Below, one piece after another: positions 1 to 8,696 of a DNA stretch of 64,000 nt (position 1 is its first letter; each line of letters begins with the position of its first letter). Source of the stretch: Aulosira sp. FACHB-615 (lineage in GTDB: Bacteria; Cyanobacteriota; Cyanobacteriia; Cyanobacteriales; Nostocaceae); contig NZ_JACJSE010000005.1 of assembly GCF_014698045.1 (NCBI RefSeq), forward strand, positions 248,001 to 312,000, given 5' to 3'. A model generated the notes under the pieces. It was not told where the DNA came from and searched no databases. It was given only the letters and a program-made list of their open reading frames with translations. The translations under genes and the position numbers were made by a program.

Positions 1-1079
1 CCAGCGTTGTCAAGGATGCAATTAACAACGTCCAAGCACCAGACCTCAATTTAACTAGTTCGCCCCAATACCAAAAAGCTCTCCAGCAATTACCCGAAGC
101 TTCCTTAGCCGTGGCTTTCTTGAATTTTCCCATCATTGCTCAATGGCAAAGTTTAGAACTACCAGAACCAACCTACGACAGTGAAATTGTGTCTTTGGGC
201 TTGAACTCCAAAGGTTTATTAGCAGAAACCAGCTTTTTAACAACATCCGAACTCACCCAAGCAGCCACGCCACTCACAAAACCAGTCGAGGCGTTGCAAT
301 ATATTCCAGCATCGGCGGGTTTGGCAATTTCTGGTGCAAACTTAAGCAACTTGGCTGACAGTGATTTAGCCAAATTCTGGACGCAAATTAAAACAGCCAT
401 TTCTGGTTCGGAAACAGATGTGATTTCCCGATTGGTACAACCATTAACAGAAGTCCAGAAAACCTGGGGGATGAACTTTAATCAAGATATTTTTAGCTGG
501 GTTAAAGGAGAATATGCGATCGCACTTTTACCACGTACAGGCCAAGTTTTCCCCGATTGGATTTTTGTTGTGGAGAAAACTGAGGAATTACCAGCAGGAA
601 TTGCGAAATTAGATGCGATCGCCTCTGCAAAGGGACTTAGTAGTAGTACTCTGAGTTTAGATAAACAAAAAATCTCCGCTTGGACAGAGTTAACCGCTAA
701 AAAAACAGCAAATAAAGACCAACCATCCTTCACCATTGAAGCCACAGCCCAAGGGATACACACCACCCTCGACAATTACGAAATTTTTACTTCCGACTTG
801 GCGACAATGGATGAAGTTCTTGCAGGTAAAGAAAAATCCTTACTAGACAGTCGCAATTTTCAAACCAGCGTCGCGGCGATTCCCCAACCCAATCAAGGTT
901 ATGTATATCTAGATTGGGCAAAAAGTCAAGGAGTGTTAGAAAGGCAAATCCCCGTACTGAAACTCATAGAAGTCCTGGGTAAACCATTTTTTAACAGATT
1001 GCGATCGCTCACAGTCAGCAGTTACAGTAGCGAAACAAACGTACTCAAAGGCGGGATTTTCCTACAACTGCAAGAGTAA
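1..1079 (+). CDS. DUF3352 domain protein, 5'-truncated by the window edge
   Basis: The reading frame is open from base 3 to the TAA at 1077-1079. The GTG at 111 is only an internal valine, because the frame continues upstream without a stop. About 359 residues are visible. The sequence resembles cyanobacterial DUF3352 proteins, which are envelope-associated and of unknown function. A segment near GEYAIALLPRTGQVFPDW and a C-terminal segment near YVYLDWAKSQG fit that family. The N-terminus, where a signal or anchor helix would be expected, lies outside the window. No function can be assigned. Confidence 0.75.
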   Translation, partial: SVVKDAINNVQAPDLNLTSSPQYQKALQQLPEASLAVAFLNFPIIAQWQSLELPEPTYDSEIVSLGLNSKGLLAETSFLTTSELTQAATPLTKPVEALQYIPASAGLAISGANLSNLADSDLAKFWTQIKTAISGSETDVISRLVQPLTEVQKTWGMNFNQDIFSWVKGEYAIALLPRTGQVFPDWIFVVEKTEELPAGIAKLDAIASAKGLSSSTLSLDKQKISAWTELTAKKTANKDQPSFTIEATAQGIHTTLDNYEIFTSDLATMDEVLAGKEKSLLDSRNFQTSVAAIPQPNQGYVYLDWAKSQGVLERQIPVLKLIEVLGKPFFNRLRSLTVSSYSSETNVLKGGIFLQLQE

Positions 1080-1084
1080 GAAAA

Positions 1085-1237
1085 AGTCTGAAGTGTAAAG
1101 TATGAAGTATGAAATGAAGATTCACCTCTTGCACCAAGCGACTGAAGTCGCTGCTACACGGACAAAACTTTTGACTTTACGCTAGTCCGCCTACGCGGAC
1201 TACCCTTCAGACTTCAGACTTCACACTTCATACTTTT
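1085..1237. repeat. Imperfect inverted repeat with internal hairpins
   Basis: The left arm (about 1086-1113, gtctgaagtgtaaagtatg...) is complementary to the right arm (about 1205-1236, ...acttcacacttcatactt). Between them lie a gcgactgaagtcgc hairpin and a gtccgcctacgcggac hairpin. Such palindromic fragments are commonly dispersed in Nostocales spacers. It also fills the spacer between the DUF3352 gene and the next gene and could act as a transcription terminator. Confidence 0.6.
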
Positions 1238-1341
1238 GTGTCACATCTTAATGTGGCACAGCCAAATCAAACTTTTCAGGAATGAACTAATTACAATATG
1301 TATATATAACTACATTTAGTCAAGCTTGTTGGAGAGCTACT

Positions 1342-1833
1342 ATGAAAGACTGTCGCCCCCGACTTCAGAAGCGAATCGGCTGGGTTTTAGCTATCTTAGC
1401 AGCTGTTACAGCAGCACCAGCGATCGCCGAAACACCCAACTTTGGTAAATTCAATCTAGTACCAGGGTTTGAAACTGCCCAAGGTAGATTTTCGGGTTAT
1501 ACGGGTGGTTCTTTTTCCTTGTCGGCGATTAGTAACCGCGATCGCAATAAAAACGCTTGCATTGGCTTTGCAGATCCTAAACCAGATTACACAATGGTTT
1601 TAGAAAAAGACTTTGAGCAACTAACAATATTAGTTAACACGGGGAATACAGATACAACATTGCTGGTGAAAGGCCCAGACAATGACACAATTCGTTGCGG
1701 CGATGACACTGGTAGAAGTAAAGATGCTAGTATTAGCGATCGCAACTGGAAAAAAGGTATTTATCAAATTTGGGTCGGTACATTTAATTCTGATGCCAAA
1801 CATAAGTATACTTTGACAGTTCAGCAGAAATAA
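1342..1833 (+). CDS. Small exported protein, pre-peptidase C-terminal (PPC)-like fold
   Basis: 163 residues. Residues 1-29 form a classic signal peptide: a basic start, a hydrophobic run WVLAILAAVTAAPA, and AIA as the probable cleavage site. The mature part carries segments such as LVKGPDNDTIRCGDD and GIYQIWVGTF, which resemble beta-sandwich PPC-type domains of secreted bacterial proteins (tentative). Two cysteines (in NACIGF and IRCGDD) may form a disulfide. The ATG at 1342 follows GGAGAG at about 1331. The protein stands alone, 117 bases upstream of the injection-system genes. It probably acts in the periplasm; the substrate is unknown. Confidence 0.7.
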   Translation: MKDCRPRLQKRIGWVLAILAAVTAAPAIAETPNFGKFNLVPGFETAQGRFSGYTGGSFSLSAISNRDRNKNACIGFADPKPDYTMVLEKDFEQLTILVNTGNTDTTLLVKGPDNDTIRCGDDTGRSKDASISDRNWKKGIYQIWVGTFNSDAKHKYTLTVQQK

Positions 1834-1904
1834 TCAAGAAAGAGGCTAGGAACTAGGGGCTAGGGGCTAGTTAATTTTCATGATCAGTACTTTTAACCCA
1901 AACT

Positions 1905-1948
1905 CCCCCATTTCTCCACTCCCCACTCCCCACTCCCGACTCCCCAAA
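1905..1948. repeat. Heptanucleotide short tandem repeat (ACTCCCC type)
   Basis: Several consecutive copies of ACTCCCC with minor variants end two bases before the ATG of the next gene, so they occupy the position where a Shine-Dalgarno sequence would lie. Tandem heptamers of this sort are typical of heterocystous cyanobacteria. Confidence 0.85.
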
Positions 1949-1949
1949 T

Positions 1950-2471
1950 ATGACTAGTCGTTTAGTAAAAGCAAAACTCATCGCTACAGAACAAGCTGCG
2001 CCAGATATCGAGTTTATGTTTAACCCCAGCCAGTTAGACTTCTCGCAGCAAATTAATTTGACCAAAAGTAGCGGTGCGCGTACAGGACGAGGTTTACCGA
2101 AAGTTAGTTTTGCTTACCCAGAACCGTGCAGACTCAGTATTAGTAACATCATATTTGATACTTACGAAAGCGGTACTAGCGTCCTCACCCATCTGAAAAA
2201 ATTTGAAAAAGCAGTTAACTTTGCTGAAGCTGGCGCAGGTCAAGAAAAACGCCCACCAGTGTATATATTTACCTGGGGCGACCAGCAATATTTACGCTGT
2301 TTTGTCCAATCTCTTAACTACAGCCTGACTTTGTTTTTACCAGACGGTACACCAGTACGTGCCAAAGTTAACCTCACCCTAGAGGAAGTGGATGAATCAA
2401 TTTCTCAGCCAGGAATGGGGACATCTAGCAGCGTAGACCGGACTGGCGACAGCAGAAGTAGCCGCAGTTAA
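1950..2471 (+). CDS. Contractile injection system tube/baseplate adaptor protein (Cis7-type)
   Basis: 173 residues. The N-terminal two thirds match the CIS tube-protein N-terminal domain: the hallmark IEFMFNPSQLDFS, then a Y/F-rich beta region (PVYIFTWGDQQYLRCFVQSL) and a closing PVRAKVNLTLEEV. In extracellular CIS such as Afp/PVC, the equivalent (Cis7) joins the inner tube and spike to the wedge and usually carries a C-terminal LysM domain. Here the protein ends in a Ser/Arg-rich tail with no LysM, so it is shorter than usual. It is the first of the baseplate genes on this strand and is followed 73 bases later by the VgrG spike. No Shine-Dalgarno sequence is visible before the ATG; a tandem repeat sits there instead. 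Confidence 0.85.
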   Translation: MTSRLVKAKLIATEQAAPDIEFMFNPSQLDFSQQINLTKSSGARTGRGLPKVSFAYPEPCRLSISNIIFDTYESGTSVLTHLKKFEKAVNFAEAGAGQEKRPPVYIFTWGDQQYLRCFVQSLNYSLTLFLPDGTPVRAKVNLTLEEVDESISQPGMGTSSSVDRTGDSRSSRS

Positions 2472-2544
2472 TTCGACCTTTGGGGAATAGCGTGTAACAC
2501 AATATCTTCACTAGGCTATTGGCAATCACCTCTTGCCAATATGT

Positions 2545-4512
2545 ATGCCTGTCCTTTACATACCTGAGCCACTATTACAAATTGATGGCACTAATGCTTC
2601 TGCTGATTTGCTCAATGATATTTTGCAAATCACAGTCGAAGAAAGTTTGCATTTACCAGGAATGTTTACTTTAGTAATCCGTAATGATTACTTTCCAGGA
2701 CAGACAACAGAAGCAACTTGGAAGCATCAAAGTTTATTTGCTATTGGTAAGAAAATTAAAATTGGCTTTGTTTCCAGCACGACGCAAAACGCAGATTTTG
2801 AAGATGCAGAGCAAGGTTACGTCTTAGAAGGGGAAATTACAGCCATAGAAACTGAGTTCACCAGTGGTTCTCAAGCTCCCATCATCATTCGTGGCTATGA
2901 TATGTCCCACCGCTTGCACCGAGGACGCTACAATCGCTCCTTTCAAAATGTTACCGATAGCGATGTGGTCAACCAAGTTATCGGTGAAGCAGGTATTACA
3001 GCAGGTACAGTTACCTCTACCACTATTGTTCATGATTACGTCTTTCAAGAAAATCAGACCAATATGGAATTTTTGCGGGAACGAGCCGCCCGCCTCGGCT
3101 TTGAATTATATGTGCAGGATAGTAAATTAAACTTTCGCCAACCTGCCCAAAATGAATCTTTATCACTTAAATGGTTAGAAGATATCCATAACTTCCGGGT
3201 TCGTGTTAGCAGTGCAGAACAAGTCAGTTCTGTGGAAGTAAGAGGCTGGGACTACTCTACCAAAAAGTCTATTGTTTCTACAGCCTCTACAGAACAGGTT
3301 ATTACCACCACAGATAACGGCAAAGGTAGTTCAACTAGCACAAAATTCAGTATCAAGCCGAAAATGATTGTGGTAGACCAGCCTGTGTTTAGTGTGAATG
3401 AAGCAGCAAAAATCGCCCAAGCTTTGTGTAATGAACTGGGTGGTGAGTTTGTTATGGCTGATGCTGTTGGTGAAGGAAATCCCAAGATCAGGCCAGGAAA
3501 AGTCATTAAATTGACAGATATGGGTAGTTACAGTGGTAGCTACTACGTGACAGAAACTCGCCATCTGTTTCAGGAGCGAAAATTCGTTACAGAGTTTAGT
3601 GTGCGGGGTTTGCGTTCTGGAGATTTGTTAGCAACTCTCTCACCCCAAACACATCTGCAAGCAGGACAAACTCTATTAGTAGGTGTAGTGAGTAACAACC
3701 AAGACCCAAAAGGTTGGGGTCGTGTGCGAGTGAAGTTTCCAACATTAACTGAAGAGCATGAAAGTAATTGGGCAAGAGTTGTGAGTGTTGGTGCAGGCCC
3801 AGGAAGAGGTTTTGACTGTTTACCAGAGATCAACGATGAGGTTTTAGTCGCCTTTGAACACGGCGATATTCATCGTCCTTACGTCATTGGCGGTGTGTGG
3901 AATGGCACAGATGCACCACCAGAAACAGTGGCTGATACCGTTGTTAGTGGCAAAGTGCGCCTGCGGACATTTAAAACCCGCGTTGGTCATAAACTCCAAT
4001 TTGTTGAAGAAGACAAAGGCACTACTAAAAAAGGCGCATATCTGCAAACAATAGGCGGTCACAACTTACGAATGAATGACAGCGAGAAATTTGCCGAGTT
4101 AGAAACTACAGGCGGTCACAAATTTCGCTGTGATGACAGCAATAAAACCATTAGCTTGACTTCCACAGGTGACATCACCGTTAAATCTGGCACAACCGGG
4201 ACAGCCAATAAAATTAGTGTCAATGGTGGTGAAATTGCTTTAACTGCAATACAAAAAATTTCTTTAACTGTAGGAGGTACAAGTATTGAACTGACAACTA
4301 GTGGTATCACAATGAGAACGACGGGAACTGTGAGTATCCAATCTGGTAGTTCCATCAGTGTGCAAGCTGGAGGTTCTTTGAGTGCTAACGCTGGTGGCGC
4401 AATTTCCGCTAATTCCGGTAGTTCGGTCAGCGTCAATGCTGGCGCTACAGTCAGTATCAACGGTGCAGCTTCCGTCGGCATTTTAGGCGGGATAATTCGG
4501 TTGAATTGTTAA
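2545..4512 (+). CDS. VgrG/gpV-type spike protein of a contractile injection system (Cis8-type)
   Basis: About 655 residues. The first ATG in frame is 2545; a TTG at 2533 would add four residues. Order of parts: gp27-like hub (about 1-370, with LHLPGMFTLVIRN and FLRERAARLGFELYVQD), then a gp5 OB-fold (about 375-470, with VGVVSNNQDPKGWGRVRVKFP and a DCLPEINDEVLVAFEHGD segment), then a repetitive Gly/Ser/Ala/Asn beta-helix spike (about 490-655). The late repeats, of the type SVSVNAG, form the needle tip shaft. The protein would trimerise as the puncturing spike, capped by the PAAR protein encoded 137 bases downstream. No fused effector domain is visible beyond the beta-helix. Confidence 0.92.
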   Translation: MPVLYIPEPLLQIDGTNASADLLNDILQITVEESLHLPGMFTLVIRNDYFPGQTTEATWKHQSLFAIGKKIKIGFVSSTTQNADFEDAEQGYVLEGEITAIETEFTSGSQAPIIIRGYDMSHRLHRGRYNRSFQNVTDSDVVNQVIGEAGITAGTVTSTTIVHDYVFQENQTNMEFLRERAARLGFELYVQDSKLNFRQPAQNESLSLKWLEDIHNFRVRVSSAEQVSSVEVRGWDYSTKKSIVSTASTEQVITTTDNGKGSSTSTKFSIKPKMIVVDQPVFSVNEAAKIAQALCNELGGEFVMADAVGEGNPKIRPGKVIKLTDMGSYSGSYYVTETRHLFQERKFVTEFSVRGLRSGDLLATLSPQTHLQAGQTLLVGVVSNNQDPKGWGRVRVKFPTLTEEHESNWARVVSVGAGPGRGFDCLPEINDEVLVAFEHGDIHRPYVIGGVWNGTDAPPETVADTVVSGKVRLRTFKTRVGHKLQFVEEDKGTTKKGAYLQTIGGHNLRMNDSEKFAELETTGGHKFRCDDSNKTISLTSTGDITVKSGTTGTANKISVNGGEIALTAIQKISLTVGGTSIELTTSGITMRTTGTVSIQSGSSISVQAGGSLSANAGGAISANSGSSVSVNAGATVSINGAASVGILGGIIRLNC

Positions 4513-4570
4513 TAGTTATTGGTCATTTGTCCTTTGTCATTGGTCATTGATTCTTCCCCTACACCCCGAT

Positions 4571-4645
4571 TACTGAGCGCAGTCGAAGTACACCCTTGCA
4601 CCCTTACACCCTTACTCCCCACTCCCCACTCCCCACTCCCTAGAA
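4571..4645. repeat. Dispersed gagcgcagtcgaag motif plus CACCCTT/ACTCCCC tandem repeats
   Basis: The spacer between the VgrG and PAAR genes contains tactgagcgcagtcgaagta (4571-4590), a motif repeated with small changes at 12150-12169 and 18518-18536, followed by CACCCTT and ACTCCCC heptamers up to five bases before the PAAR start codon. Confidence 0.8.
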
Positions 4646-4649
4646 AATT

Positions 4650-4937
4650 ATGTTTCCCGCAGCAAGATTAACTGATTTAACTGTCACAGGCGATCCAATT
4701 ACTGCGCCTGGTGTGCCGAATGTTTTAATTGTAGGTTTACCCGCAGCTTGTGTTGGCGATTTAGTAGCGGGGCCTGTGGTGACTGGTAGTATTGTGCTGG
4801 GGTCTTTTACGGTTTTGATTGGTGGTAGACCTGCGGCGCGAGTTACATCTCAGGTAGCTGGGGTGAATACTGTCACTGGTGTGCCGTTAACTACGGTTGT
4901 GGGTATAGGTGCGCCGACAGTGTTAATTGGTGGCTGA
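4650..4937 (+). CDS. PAAR-domain spike-tip protein (Cis10-type)
   Basis: 95 residues, the typical size for a stand-alone PAAR protein. It starts MFPAARLTDLTVTGDPI and carries the expected Pro-Ala-Ala-Arg motifs (PAAR near residue 3, PAAC near 30, PAAR near 59), with Gly/Val-rich beta strands between. PAAR proteins cap the VgrG trimer with a sharp tip. In T6SS tips a metal is held by His/Cys residues; few such residues are present here. The last 88 bases overlap the 3' end of the convergent histidine-kinase gene, so both strands are coding there. It forms one module with the VgrG gene upstream and the gp25 gene further downstream. Confidence 0.88.
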   Translation: MFPAARLTDLTVTGDPITAPGVPNVLIVGLPAACVGDLVAGPVVTGSIVLGSFTVLIGGRPAARVTSQVAGVNTVTGVPLTTVVGIGAPTVLIGG

Positions 4938-6643
4938 AAGGTAAAAGAGCCTTTACTCAGCATGTTTTTTGGTACTTCGACATTCTTGCGAGCGGAGATG
5001 GGAATGTGAATGCAGAAAACTGTGCCTTGTCCGGGTTCAGAGAAGCATTCTATTTGACCGTTATGCTTTTCGATGATTTTGCGACAAATGGGCATTCCTA
5101 AGCCTGTACCTTTACCGATGGGTTTGGTGGTGAAGAATGGTTCAAAAAGGCGATCGCGCACATCTTGGGTCATTCCTGAACCATTATCTTGAATCCGAAC
5201 CACTATATATGGAGAATGGGCAAATGATTTGCCATTTTCCAATGAGGTACTAATAGTAATCACCCCTTCTTTTTCTTGACCATCTAAAGCATCGATCGCA
5301 TTAGCCAGAATATTCATAAATACCTGATTAAGTTGGCTGGGATAACACTCAACTAAAGGTATGACATCATAATTTTTGATGACTTCAATTCCAAAGTTGC
5401 TACGGCTTGTCTTTAAGCGATTGTCCAAAATTAGCAGAGTACTATCAATACCTTCATGAATATCGGCTGCGGTCATTTGTGATTGTTCCGTGCGAGAAAA
5501 GTTGCGTAAGGATAACACAATCTCACGGACACGCTTAATACCTAAACTCATGGAACTGATGAGTTTAGGTAAATCTTCCGAAACAAAGTCTAAGTCAATT
5601 TCTTCGCTGAGTTCTTGAATTTCTGGAAGATAATCACAGTTGTCTTGATAAATATGTACTAGACGCAATAAATCATCAACATATTGTTGAGCATGATTAA
5701 TATTTCCACTAATAAAGTTGACCGGATTATTAATTTCGTGGGCAATACCAGCCACTAATTGCCCCAAACTTGACATTTTTTCACTTTGAATTAACTGTGC
5801 TTGTGTTTGTTGTAATTCATGCAGTGTAGTTTGGAGTTGTTGCGCTTGGATTTGGGCAATTTTCGCTGCTTCACAACTTTGTTCATAAAGCAAGGCTTTT
5901 TCAATTGCAACTCCCGCCTGCATTGCCAATATACTTAATAGCTTTAAGTCTCGGCTAGTATAATTAACAGCAGTTTCGCTACCAATGACAATTGCCCCAA
6001 CTACCCGTTCTTCAACATTTAACGGCACACAAATCAAGGAATTGAATTGTTTCTTTTCTCCAAGGTATCTGGGATAAGCAACAATATTGTTGACAATTTC
6101 CCCCCGTCCCATTTGTACTATATTACCGATAATGCCTTCGCCTAACTTGATTGGTTGCTGGAGATAACTGCTGCTGCCAATTTCAGCGAGAATTTCCAAG
6201 GCATTGGTTTTTTGATTTAATAATAAAATCGCGCCACCAGTAGAAGGGATTAATTGAGCAGCTTCTTGGATGAGTAATCGAGAAACTGGGCGGAGATTGA
6301 GACTGGCAGTTACTTGAATGGAAATATCATGGAGTAAATCAATTTCTTGATATCTTTCTAGCAGTTCATGGGCGAGATTTTTCTTTTCAGATTCTTGTTT
6401 GAGTGCATAGACAAGAAGTGAAACAACACCAGCCGCCTGTTGTGAACCATGTACCCAACCAATCAATTCACCAGCAAATTCTATTGGATGGGCGATCGCA
6501 CCATTGTCTCCTGCTTGCCCGAAGAGTATTTCGCCTTCCGTATTTTCTATAGTAAACTGACAATCTATCGCTTTAGCAAAATCATTGAGAAGAGCTAATA
6601 CATCCTTTTTTACAATCAGATTCCTGAAATTGCTTTTAACCAT
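4850..6643 (-). CDS. GAF-domain sensor histidine kinase inside the injection-system cluster
   Basis: 597 residues, no membrane helix, so probably a soluble cytoplasmic sensor. Parts: N-terminal sensor-like region (1-95), GAF domain (about 100-255), coiled coil (about 255-290), HisKA-type phosphoacceptor with H302 in GIAHEINNPVNF, then a HATPase with N box NQVFMNILANAIDAL, G1 DNGSGM and G2 GKGTGLGM. No receiver domain is attached and no response regulator lies beside it. The start ATG (6643) follows AGGATGAGAG. The last 25 or so residues, after FTFQPP, are encoded antisense to the PAAR gene and are not family-like, so the kinase appears to read through into its convergent neighbour. It is a paralogue of the kinase at 29269-30693. 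Confidence 0.93.
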   Translation of the reverse strand: MVKSNFRNLIVKKDVLALLNDFAKAIDCQFTIENTEGEILFGQAGDNGAIAHPIEFAGELIGWVHGSQQAAGVVSLLVYALKQESEKKNLAHELLERYQEIDLLHDISIQVTASLNLRPVSRLLIQEAAQLIPSTGGAILLLNQKTNALEILAEIGSSSYLQQPIKLGEGIIGNIVQMGRGEIVNNIVAYPRYLGEKKQFNSLICVPLNVEERVVGAIVIGSETAVNYTSRDLKLLSILAMQAGVAIEKALLYEQSCEAAKIAQIQAQQLQTTLHELQQTQAQLIQSEKMSSLGQLVAGIAHEINNPVNFISGNINHAQQYVDDLLRLVHIYQDNCDYLPEIQELSEEIDLDFVSEDLPKLISSMSLGIKRVREIVLSLRNFSRTEQSQMTAADIHEGIDSTLLILDNRLKTSRSNFGIEVIKNYDVIPLVECYPSQLNQVFMNILANAIDALDGQEKEGVITISTSLENGKSFAHSPYIVVRIQDNGSGMTQDVRDRLFEPFFTTKPIGKGTGLGMPICRKIIEKHNGQIECFSEPGQGTVFCIHIPISARKNVEVPKNMLSKGSFTFQPPINTVGAPIPTTVVNGTPVTVFTPAT

Positions 6644-7002
6644 TTGCTCTCATCCTGATTTTATTTCAGATTTTGCTTAAGCATCAGTCTTGTATACCTA
6701 ATAGCTGAATATTTTCATTTATTCTTGGCTATTTGTCACCCCTATAATTAGTGCCGAATAACTGCCATTTTTTAGGTATAGGCTGGAATTTTGTAAAATT
6801 ATATTTTTAAATAAAGTTGATGCAACTCGATTATAAGTGACTCATTTCTGAGAGTTCACCGTAAATTCATTGATTTTTGTATATTCAGTAAATGTACTTA
6901 GGCAAAATACTATATATAAAGTGATACACTGAACAGAAATATCACGGCATTAAGTTGACATTGTTTGAATGTGTCTCATAGTCATCGTCATTAGTGACTT
7001 AT
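6644..7002. promoter_or_regulatory. Divergent spacer between kinase and ankyrin gene
   Basis: 359 AT-rich bases between two divergently read genes, so promoters for both must lie here. A TATAAT (about 6742) and a TATATATAAAG stretch (about 6911) are possible -10 elements, but I see no convincing paired -35. No repeat or coding sequence is evident. Confidence 0.4.
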
Positions 7003-8001
7003 ATGAATTTTTCACAAGAATTTGAGCAAGCACTTACTCAAAGTGCTTCTTTAGAAAAGTTCACATCTTTACTGAAGAAAATTAGTAACTATAACTATGT
7101 TTTGCAAGGAGAGGAACCAGATAGCCTAATTCATTTGGCAGTAGTTAATGACCGATTAGATGTTGTCAAGCTATTAGTGCAGCAAGGTGCGTCTCTAGAA
7201 CCATTAGAGATTCGCCCAAAATCAGAAAATCCACATCCTGAATTTGAAGTTTTTGGTTTTGATGATGATGAAAGATTTACTGGAGATCCCTTACTGAGTG
7301 CTGCTGCGACAGGAAAGCAAGAGATATTTGAGTTCTTAGCGCCACTGGCTTCCATCAGTCAACGTAGACAAGCAATGTTATATCTAGCTGATGGTCTCAA
7401 AAGTAATTCACTTTCGTATTCTGAAGATAACACTAGTTTTCAACAACTGATCAACTCTAAACCTAGTACAGATAATCCTGACTCTTTTGGTCAATGGCTT
7501 CATGATTTAGCTCAGTCAACGATTACAGAGCCAAGTCTAAACGACACAATACGATCTGCATCATTAAAATTCATCGAAAGATGTCAAGCGCAAATTTTGC
7601 AAGGATTGAATATTAATAGGATTGGTGATCATGGATGTACTCTTTTGTGGACAGCATCAAATAATGGATATCTTGAAGCCGTTCAAACCTTGCTGCAATT
7701 AGGTGCGACTCCTGATATTCCTAACCAGACAGATGGTTGGACTCCGTTAATGATAGCTGTTGATGCTCATATTCCCTGGCTATGTGGTACTAAAAGTATT
7801 TGGGGAACAGCCAAAAGTCAGCAAGTAAATATTGTTCATCTCCTTTTAGAAGCAGGTGCAAATGTCAACTTTGCCGGAAAAAATGGGGAAACTGCTTTGT
7901 ATTTACTTCATAGCTTTGACCGAGAGGAAATTTTTGATGAGGAAATCGACTTAGCAATTTGTGAAATGGAATCTGTTTTAAGAGATGCAGGTGCTAAGTA
8001 A
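7003..8001 (+). CDS. Ankyrin-repeat protein
   Basis: About 332 residues from ATG 7003 (a GTG at 6994 would add three); neither start has a clear Shine-Dalgarno. Ankyrin units are visible at the N-terminus (DSLIHLAVVNDRLDVVKLLVQQGA) and near the C-terminus (GCTLLWTASNNGYLEAVQTLLQLGA; GWTPLMIAVDAH; IVHLLLEAGANVNFAGKNGETALYLL). The middle, about residues 95-195, is not repeat-like. No signal peptide or membrane helix, so probably a cytoplasmic protein-interaction module. It sits between the kinase and the gp25 gene, inside the split injection-system cluster; a link to that machine is only positional. Confidence 0.85.
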   Translation: MNFSQEFEQALTQSASLEKFTSLLKKISNYNYVLQGEEPDSLIHLAVVNDRLDVVKLLVQQGASLEPLEIRPKSENPHPEFEVFGFDDDERFTGDPLLSAAATGKQEIFEFLAPLASISQRRQAMLYLADGLKSNSLSYSEDNTSFQQLINSKPSTDNPDSFGQWLHDLAQSTITEPSLNDTIRSASLKFIERCQAQILQGLNINRIGDHGCTLLWTASNNGYLEAVQTLLQLGATPDIPNQTDGWTPLMIAVDAHIPWLCGTKSIWGTAKSQQVNIVHLLLEAGANVNFAGKNGETALYLLHSFDREEIFDEEIDLAICEMESVLRDAGAK

Positions 8002-8039
8002 GGATATAGGTCAATACGGTTCATTTAAGAGAATAGTAG

Positions 8040-8067
8040 GTTGGGTGTAGCGATCGCTACACTCAAC
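8040..8067. repeat. HIP1-centred palindrome
   Basis: Twenty-eight bases reading gttgggtgtagcgatc then gctacactcaac form an inverted repeat centred exactly on GCGATCGC, with one mismatched pair. The inner 16 bases are a perfect palindrome. It lies 39 bases after the ankyrin gene and may act as a terminator hairpin or be a remnant of a small palindromic repeat. The rest of the spacer to 8238 carries related ttgggttccgttg text and no gene. Confidence 0.75.
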
Positions 8068-8238
8068 AAAGCCTTGAAAATGTTGGGTTCCGTTGTTGCC
8101 TTAACTGAACTGTATTGGGATATAGGTTAATCACAGACGATGTTGCCAAAACAAACGTTAACTCGACTTTTGGCGAATGGTATTAGTTTTAGCGATCGGC
8201 ATAAAGTAGCGTAAACTGCTCATCACTATGTGCCTACC

Positions 8239-8640
8239 ATGCCAGAACTCAATCAAAATCAACACCTGGGTGCGGGCTGGTCGTTTCCGTTGCGGGTGAA
8301 TGTCCAAGGAGGTCTGCAACTTAGTAAGGCCGATCGCAATATTGAAGAGTCGATGATGCTGATTCTGCGTACCGAGTTGGGTGAACGGGTGTATCGTCCT
8401 AACTTTGGTTCGCGGTTGTCGGAGTTGACTTTTGCACCGATGAATACGCAAACTTTATTACTTTTGCGTCTACACGTCCAAGAAGCTTTGGAAATGTGGG
8501 AACCGCGCATTGTTTTAGATGCGGTGCGTGCTGACCCAGATCCCCTGCGAGGTCGTGTAGATATTGTTATTGAATATCATCCTAAAGATAGCCATGATTC
8601 GCGGAGTTTAGTATTTCCGTTTTATTTGAATGGTCAGTAG
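8239..8640 (+). CDS. GPW/gp25-family baseplate wedge protein (Cis9-type)
   Basis: 133 residues from ATG 8239 (GTG 8230 would add three). Matches the gp25/GPW family: an early GWSFPLRVN, then ESMMLILRTELGERVYRPNFGSRL, where ERV-x-P-x-FG is the family signature, and a conserved strand LRGRVDIVIEYH. In T4 and CIS machines gp25 sits at the baseplate-sheath junction and nucleates sheath assembly. It is followed by the baseplate J-like gene 56 bases on. Separation from the VgrG and PAAR genes by two unrelated genes is unusual, since gp25 is normally within a tight baseplate operon. Confidence 0.9.
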   Translation: MPELNQNQHLGAGWSFPLRVNVQGGLQLSKADRNIEESMMLILRTELGERVYRPNFGSRLSELTFAPMNTQTLLLLRLHVQEALEMWEPRIVLDAVRADPDPLRGRVDIVIEYHPKDSHDSRSLVFPFYLNGQ

Positions 8641-8696
8641 TCATTTGTTATTGGTCATTTGTCATTTGTGTGTTTTAACTAATTATTTTTAATATT

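Noticed and set aside
1..1950. Sheath, tube or ATPase genes of the injection system at the left edge
   Set aside because: The two genes there are a DUF3352 protein and a small secreted protein; no CIS features are seen.
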